A stretch of 64,000 nucleotides of DNA from Vanrija pseudolonga (Eukaryota > Basidiomycota > Tremellomycetes > Trichosporonales > Trichosporonaceae): positions 1,736,001-1,800,000 of the forward strand of contig NC_085853.1 of assembly GCF_020906515.1 (NCBI RefSeq), read 5' to 3'. Positions 57,642 through 64,000 of the stretch are shown one piece after another (positions within the stretch are counted from its first letter, which is position 1; each line of letters begins with the position of its first letter). A model generated the notes under the pieces. It did not search any database, was not told where the DNA came from, and worked only from the letters and a program-made list of their open reading frames with translations. Position numbers and translations under genes: made by a program.

Positions 57642-58597
57642 CTACTCCCACTCAAGATGGGCAAAGAGGTCGTCGACGAGGCCGAAGCTGCGCTGGACCA
57701 CCACGCCAGGCTGAGGCGCCATGACGTGTTTGAGCGATGGGAGGCGCCACTCGTCGGTCACCCGCCAACGGCGACACACGAAGATGCGCTCCTCGTCCCA
57801 TCCGCCGCCGAGCACCGGTGTGAGCTCAAAGTATCGTCCAAACGAGTCGAAGAAAGATTCTTCGAGGGCGAGGGAGCGTGATTTCCCTGGGCGTGTCAGC
57901 TCATTCCTAGTCGGCATCGAGCTACCCACACGCCATGATGATCTCGGGGCCGAAGGTGTCTCCTTCTGTCGGGATACTCTCCGGTTCAGTGAGTTCGAGC
58001 AGCGTACGCAGGAGCGGCGGGTACAGGTGGGGGAAGTAGACCTTAGTGTCGGGGTCAGCGCCGTCGCCCACCGATTGCCGCAAGACTCACGAGGTCGCAC
58101 ATCAGGATGTGCGTGAACGGCCCGAGGGCCAGCACCTCGCCCGCGTCCTCCCCCCACGCCAGCGGCCGCGCAACCACCTGCGCATGCTCTCCGCCCTCGC
58201 GCGCGCTCCAGGCGGCAATGCTCGCCTCACAGAGCGGCACGACGGCCGGCAGGTCGGTGAGCACGATCGTGTCGGTCGGTGGGAGATGGGAAGCGAGGTG
58301 CAAGCTCGCAAGTGCCTGTCCCGATCCGAGTTCGAGGACGCGGTGTGGCGGTCGCCCAGCGGCGCTGTCGAACAGCGAGCACGTCGGCTCGAAGCGCGCC
58401 GCGGCGCTCGCCCCAGGCGTCAAGTACTGCACGAGCGCGGCGGTCGCCTCCCACACGCGGCCGGCGATCCCGTACCGCGCGATCGCGGCCGCCTGCCCGT
58501 GCCCGTCCGACTCGGACGTCGCGGCCGTGCCGGCCAGGTGCAGCGGCGCGATGTTGAGGTTTGGCGGGAAGTTTGGGTCGGCGTGCGGCGCGCTCAT
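57642..58597 (-). CDS. Family 16 (METTL21-like) protein-lysine methyltransferase
   Basis: Exons, in coding order, 58597-58091, 58041-57930 and 57886-57642 give 287 aa. It is a seven-beta-strand SAM methyltransferase: motif I VLELGSGQALASLHLA, motif II region IVLTDLPAVVPLCEASI, and a post-II CDLVYFPHLYPPLL that fits the (D/N)xxY-type motif of family 16. IIMAWKSRSLALEESFFDSF resembles the METTL21/Efm group. The target protein is unknown; elongation factors or chaperones are usual for the family. It ends tail to tail with PPG1 (145 bp apart) and its start lies 462 bp from eL6. Confidence 0.85.
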
Positions 58598-59059
58598 GGG
58601 TGTGTTGGGGGTGGTTGGTCATTTGTTGATGCGACTTGGCGCGAGTTGAAGGTCGGGGTCCGTGACGTAGGGTCCGGAGAACCTCAGGGTCTTGGGAATG
58701 CGAACGGTGAAATCGGCGATTGGGGATTCAAGCCGACAGCGTCAAACCTGTGCCACACTATTTATCGCCGATTGAAACCCCGAAGGCTGGAGTTTCGAGA
58801 GCTCGGCCAGGCTGGTGTCGCTGCGAAGCCTGGCTGGCAGGTCCTCTGCCTGGATGCGAGCAGGGCTGTGTGCGGTAGCGAGCCAGGCCAGCAGCCACCC
58901 AGCGGTCCGTCCCTCCCACTGTGCGTCCTCGCTGCTGCCGTTGGTCCCTAGACGAAGTTCAGTGAAGCAAGACTCCCACAACCATCAAGTCTTTAGACAC
59001 CACAAAAGTGCGCACCCCGCTACCACCTACCCTCCGACACGACGTCTAACGCTCCACAG
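58598..59059. promoter_or_regulatory. Divergent promoter between the methyltransferase and eL6
   Basis: About 460 bp. Two near-palindromic ATCGSCGAT boxes (58712-58720 and 58764-58772) lie about 290-350 bp before the eL6 start, in or near its likely core promoter. No TATA box is obvious. Confidence 0.45.
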
Positions 59060-60062
59060 ATGGCTCGCTCCGCCCCTATCTCGCGCAACGTCGGCCGTCT
59101 GTCGCGCTCGCAGGTCGCCGCTAAGCGTGGCCTCTTCAAGGGTGGGTGTTGAGCCGGGACGAGATGGGCCAGGATGGGGAGCAAGGGAGGATGGCGAGGG
59201 ACAGCGGGATGATGAGGAGGACGACGGCGTGTGTGCGCGCGCGGCGTAGAGCGCTCGAGCTGGCGCGATGAGCCGACATCAACGACACAGCGCACCAGTT
59301 CGAGGTTTGGTTTGGTCGTCTGCAGATCTCCGACATCTACAACCAAGCCTGCCGCGCACACACGACGCCGCCGACGAGGACGAGGACGAGCACGACAGGA
59401 GCAACACACGCAAGCAGACATACTAACACTCCCCAGGCAAGAAGACCGCCGCTGCCCCCGCCAAGACCGAGGCCCCCGCCACCGTCGAGAAGACTGTTGG
59501 CGGCAAGGCCAACGGCGGCAAGCGTGTCATCCCCGCTGCCAAGGCGTCCAAGTACTACCCCACCGAGGACGTCCGCAAGCCCAAGGTCTCGCGCAAGGCC
59601 GCTGGCAAGGCCAAGCTCCGTGCCTCGATCACCCCCGGCACTGTCCTCATCCTCCTCGCCGGCCGCTTCGCTGGCCGCCGTGTCGTCTTCCTCAAGCAGC
59701 TCGACTCGGGTCTCCTCCTCGTGACTGGCCCCTTCAAGCTCAACGGTGTCCCCCTCCGTCGCGTCTCGCAGGCCTACGTTATCGCCACCTCGACCAAGGT
59801 CGACGTCGCTGCCGTCAAGGTCCCCGAGTCGGTCAACGACGCCTACTTCGTCAAGGCCAAGGCCGCCAAGGCCTCCAAGGAGGGCGAGTTCTTCGGCGAG
59901 GGCGAGCAGAAGAAGGCTTTCCCCGAGGAGAAGAAGTCGGAGCAGAAGTCCGTCGACGCCCCCGTCCTTGCCGCCGTCAAGAAGGTTGACAACCTCGCCA
60001 AGTACCTCAAGGCTTCGTGGGGTCTCTCCAAGGGCGACCGCTTCCACGAGCTCAAGTTCTAG
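59060..60062 (+). CDS. RPL6: 60S ribosomal protein eL6
   Basis: Exons 59060-59141 and 59437-60062 give 235 aa. Core eL6 motifs are [67 protein letters not shown] and the C-terminus [11 protein letters not shown] basic Ala/Lys-rich N-terminal extension ([15 protein letters not shown]) is usual in basidiomycetes. Codon use is strongly biased to C-ending codons, as expected for a highly expressed gene. The single intron is 295 nt, long for this genome. Confidence 0.97.
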
Positions 60063-60197
60063 GCCAATCCATTACAGACCTTGTTCTCGGGCGCGCGCGG
60101 GCATGGTGATGCATGTACTACCTTCTGCTAGCTACAACATAATTGCGGGATGTGAGGGTGTGCTAAACAAATCTAACACCAGACTACTACTAAACTT

Positions 60198-63100
60198 CTA
60201 CAGCCACGCCGCCCACCCAACGTACATGAGCGCCAGGTTCACAATGCTGGTCGACTCCTTGATTAAATACTCGACCTGGTTCGGCACTGTCATCTCGGTA
60301 TCCCCGAGGGACACGCCGCGCAGCTTCTTCTTGATGGGGTTGAGGTTCTTGTCGGCCTGCTTTTGGATGTCTCTCTCCTTGGATCGCGAAGACTTGGTCC
60401 ACTCGACGAGCGGGTCGTGGACGAATGCCTCGAGCACACTCATCAGCGAACCATGGTTGGACCGCAGAATGTCCATGGTGATTTCTGCTGCCTTGCGGAA
60501 GACTCCTGAGGAACGCGTCAGATTATCGGCCGTGCACAGTGTGATTTTTGCGCCTCCTCCACTCACCCTCCACTCCAGTGACACCCAGGGCGTCCACCAT
60601 GTTGTGCGTCAACCGGAATGGTACTCGTTCCGGCACCTCAAACGTCTTGGCCTTGTCGAACAAACAGTTGAGGTCGACATGCAGTGTGTCACCCGTCAGA
60701 CCGTCAAACAAAATGTTCTCGCCGTGCCGATCGCCAAGGCCGAGGACGTAGCCGATCATCGACATGACCGCGAGGGTGCGGGCATAGTTGGTGCGGCTTG
60801 TAAGCCACGCCGTTGGTTCGGGCCAGTTTAATAGGAACCATTCGTGGAACACTGTCGGCTGGTATTGGGGCAGAACCTTGTCCTTGAATGCTTTCGGTAG
60901 CTCCTGCATGAACTTCTCATGCTTGCGAGCCTGGTCGAGGGCGTTATAGATCTCGCCAGTCTGACGAGGGTCAGTATCTAATCTCAAACGTGCCACTCAC
61001 GTAAACACGCTTCTTGTGTCGCGCGTATCCCTGTTCAAGAATGCTCTTGAGCGCGTTTGTGTTGCTGACCCATTCGATCAGGCCGCACGTCTCGTTCAGA
61101 GGCATGACCGCATATGTTCGGATATAGAGGTGGCGGCGACGCGACTCTGATGCCGACTTCAGGAACTTGTTGATCATCGAGTTGAAGTCCATCAGACGGG
61201 CGTCCTTTCGAAGGTCATCGTGGGGCTTGCACAAGAATGGGTAGCGCTTGCCATCCGATCCAATGAAGATCAGTTTCTTGGGCTGCTGAAGCGATGGCAT
61301 AATCTCGACCTTGTCGTGGATATCTGGAGCGCGTCAGACAGACTGCAAGGGGCGTGTAGCGCCACTTACCAACGATGGTGACAGGCTGAACAGGGTATGG
61401 CCGATGTGTCTTGAGAGGTGAGCCAGGTTGGGGTAACGCGGCAGTCAGAGCTTCCTGCAGAGGTAGAATCATCATCGAAGGGAACGCAGCCTTGACGTAG
61501 GTGTACTTCTTCGAAATGAGGGCTTCTCGAACCTTGGTCGATTCGGGCTTGTCCTCGGCAAGCTTGAGCAGGATGCTCGACAGCTTACGGGCATCGTTGA
61601 CACTCGTTTGCAGCTCCGAGCGCCGTCCATCCTGCTGACAGGTTAGAGCAACTCGCCTGAAGGTGACTCACCACCGCCCTCTTGAGCACCTTCTCAGTGA
61701 TGCTTCGGCGTTCCTTCTGGTTGGACTGCATGGCTCCAATAGTCGTCCACAGAGATTGCGCCGGGTAGTCTCTAATGACTCGGTACACAACCTTTACCAG
61801 CGTCTCCTGCACTGTCTCGTTGGGGTGTGTGATGCGCGAAATTAGTTGCGGGAAGGACGTGAGGAACTGGTAGGTTTGCACATCGAAGCGGGCCTTCTCC
61901 ATGAGATTGTTGATCTTGGTCAAGTACTCGGATACGCCTGGCCTGTGGAGAGTCAGCGTGGTGGCAGCCCCTGCCACGAACCTCTTCAACTCCCTCTCTT
62001 TGACTCCCAAGTCAAGCCAAATGGTGAGGAGCCTCGGCATGGTCTGGTAGATGTACTTGACGCCACATTGTAGTGCCTCAAAGTAGTGGAGACACGTGTG
62101 GTAATTGTACGTCGCCCTGCCAGAGTCAACAAGTCAGCCTTCGCAAATGAACTCACATGCTGTCATGTAGGCGACCGACAGACTGGCCACCAGCTTCAAT
62201 AGTAACTCTCAAACTCTCAGCAAGAGTGTCGTAGTAGTGACCGAGGTGGTAGCGAGGAGATTCAAGGCTGCGCGCGCGTAAGAGGTTGATCGGCACTCAA
62301 GCACTCACGTCATTCCCAGCTCAATGGCCTTCTTGAACCGGCGGATGACCACATTGTCATCGAAGCGGTCCGCCTCGTTGGCCCAGCGTGCCTCCAACAA
62401 CGCGGCCTTGTGCCATTGTTAGCACGTCCCATGGCCTGCGGCTTCATGCTCACCTTCGCCAGGCTTCGGTCTCGTCGGAAGTCCTCCTCTGTCTTGCGAC
62501 CGTCGCCACTGCCACTGCTTGTGAGGTCCACCACACCACTGTCGATTTCCGATAGCTTGATCATGTTCGACACTGGGTACTCGAGCTCACGAAGGGCCTT
62601 GACAATGTTACCATTCTCGTGAACGAGTTTGGCCTGCTGGATGAAAGCGAATGGTGCCTCAGAGTCGTCGGCCTGAAGCGCGGCGCTGTACGCCGTCTGG
62701 GCATATCCTGCTTTGCGAGCGATCCTGGCACTTTGAATCCAGGCTTGTCCTACCTCGGGCTTGAGACGTGGCGATAACACTAGAGAGAAGGCTGTTCGTC
62801 GCTTGCTGAGAATCTCCTCACGAGCACGGAACGAAGGTAAGGATGTTTGGAATCGCTCCGCCAATGTGTCGATGAGATCGTTGGCGTAGCGATTCCTGAC
62901 GACCGAGGCATTGGCCGCGCTCACATCCTTGGGCTGAGCCTGCACCGCTCGGTCGGTTTGATGGATCAGCTCCACCTCACGCAGCATGTGGAGTTGCAGG
63001 ATGGCCTCGTACGCGCGGGAGTACTCGCGGGTTGTGATACCGGCTCCGATGCGCCGACGGGCTATCGTAAGAGCGTCGTCCACATCGCCGCCAAACTTCA

Positions 63101-64000
63101 TGGCGAGGAAAACCCCAGCAATAGGAGGAGGATTCTGGATTTTGCGAACATCCTCCCAGTGACTCAGCTTCCACGGCGCCTCGGCCATGAACGGAGATAG
63201 CTGGTCTTCCCATGAAGGGTTGCGACTGAGCACACCGCGAATGTGAGTGCGGAGAGTGTCTGGGATTGTCAGCCAAAGCTCCTAGATTGATATCCTACCG
63301 TAATGTCCAAGGTTCTTGAGACACTTGAGGAGTCCAAGGTGTAAATTGATGTCCTCGGGATGCTGCTGGAGTCGGACTTCCCAGCAACTCTGCGCTGCTG
63401 TCCAACGACCGGTACTTTCGTGCTCCCGAATCTGGAGTTCGAGAGTGGGGCTGACGACAAAAGCCGAAACGCCCTCCATGCCGTCAGGCTCGTCCAGCTC
63501 CGCGTAGATCTCGTGCAGACTCTCGAAGTAGGTCTGGAGCTCCTTGTTCTCTCGCTTTTCCACGTTGCGAAGGGAGACCACTCGCTCTTCGAAGTTTCGG
63601 AGGGAGCGAGCGTACGCACGAGACTTGAGCGCGGCGTTGGCCGCCAACTCGGTATCGATACTCGACAGTAGCTGCTCAACGGGTTCCAGGTGCGAGGACC
63701 GCATAGAGCGGTCCGCGCGGGCTTGCCGAAGCCATTTACTCAAGTGATCAAGCAGGTCAAAGATGACTTGTGACGCCAGCATGCGCTTGTCGGCAGCTTG
63801 TCGAGCCGAACCGTCGTCGTCTCGCCCAGAGATGGGTGGCGCAGCTCCAACTTGATCACGAAGGACGTCGTAGATCTCCTTCTTGATTCGTTCCGGAGCT
63901 TTGGAGTCGCCGGCAAGGAGGTCGTGGAGGACGAGATGAGGCAGTAGATGATGAGCCACCGCAACGTCCTGGTTCTTTGGCTCGCTGTTGAAGACCTTGA
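60198..64000 (-). CDS. RAD3: ATR/Mec1/Rad3 checkpoint kinase (C-terminal part; gene continues beyond the window)
   Basis: Visible exons, in coding order, are 64000-63299, 63259-62454, 62406-62309, 62267-62157, 62116-61672, 61631-61370, 61323-61001, 60960-60567 and 60505-60198, about 1,148 residues. The FAT domain leads to [17 protein letters not shown], then the PI3K-like kinase: [50 protein letters not shown] (catalytic loop) and [10 protein letters not shown] (DxN metal motif written as HVDLN). The FATC end is [18 protein letters not shown]. The motif set fits ATR/Mec1/Rad3 better than ATM or TOR. It senses RPA-coated DNA with its Ddc2/ATRIP partner. The 5' part lies off the right edge. Confidence 0.95.

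Noticed and set aside
59142-59436. Box C/D snoRNA in the 295-nt eL6 intron
   Set aside because: A good C box ATGATGA is present at 59209-59215, but I see no CTGA D box downstream and no closing terminal stem. An H/ACA RNA cannot be judged by eye.

Overview
The window is a gene-dense, GC-rich nuclear segment of a basidiomycete yeast. The protein types fit Tremellomycetes, probably Trichosporonales (Cutaneotrichosporon, Apiotrichum or Vanrija relatives). The reasons are many short introns of about 33-60 nt with GTGAGT, GTGGGT or GTAAGT donors and CTGAC, CTAAC or CTCAC branch sites close to the acceptor, a CPL1/priA-type secreted cysteine-rich protein, an F-box-like protein of the kind common in these yeasts, PalC, and basidiomycete-style housekeeping genes. 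I see no mobile element, virus-like element or CRISPR array.

Layout. 0-12 kb: CPL1-like secreted protein (+), Dal5-family MFS transporter (+), F-box-like protein (+), aldo-keto reductase (+), PalC (-), intron-bearing tRNA-Asn (+), mitochondrial nuclease NUC1 (+), then intron-bearing tRNA-Lys and tRNA-Arg (-). 12-24 kb: importin-beta3-like karyopherin (+), APS kinase (-), verprolin/WIP (-), Tic20-like membrane protein (+), DXD glycosyltransferase (+), class I aminotransferase (-). 24-37 kb: ATP23 (-), XRN1 (+), PP2A catalytic subunit (+), ORC1 (+). 37-44 kb: Dbf2/Sid2-type NDR kinase (-), SPC25 (+), ZIM17 (-), CMC2 (+), a low-complexity conserved-looking protein (-). 44.1-47.3 kb is the one long stretch without a recognisable gene. 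47-64 kb: Cdc11-type septin (-), COG3 (+), SRP54 (-), PPG1 phosphatase (+), family-16 methyltransferase (-), ribosomal protein eL6 (+), and the C-terminal half of an ATR/Mec1/Rad3 kinase (-) that runs off the right edge.

The genes are mostly unrelated housekeeping functions, not one pathway or cluster. Several neighbours do share divergent promoters with a common theme: ZIM17/CMC2 (both mitochondrial), DBF2-like/SPC25 (both mitotic), ATP23/XRN1 and SRP54/PPG1. The most distinctive features are in gene structure. Very small coding exons occur (4, 10 and 11 nt in XRN1; 9 nt at the ends of ATP23 and PP2A). Both PP2A-type phosphatases carry their C-terminal Tyr-Phe-Leu motif on or across a last mini-exon. 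Several introns are multiples of three with no stop codon. The aldo-keto reductase has a duplicated copy of its terminal exon. All exon joins were worked out by eye from splice motifs, reading frame and remembered family sequences; no alignment or RNA data were used. I found nothing that I can honestly call a new biological system.
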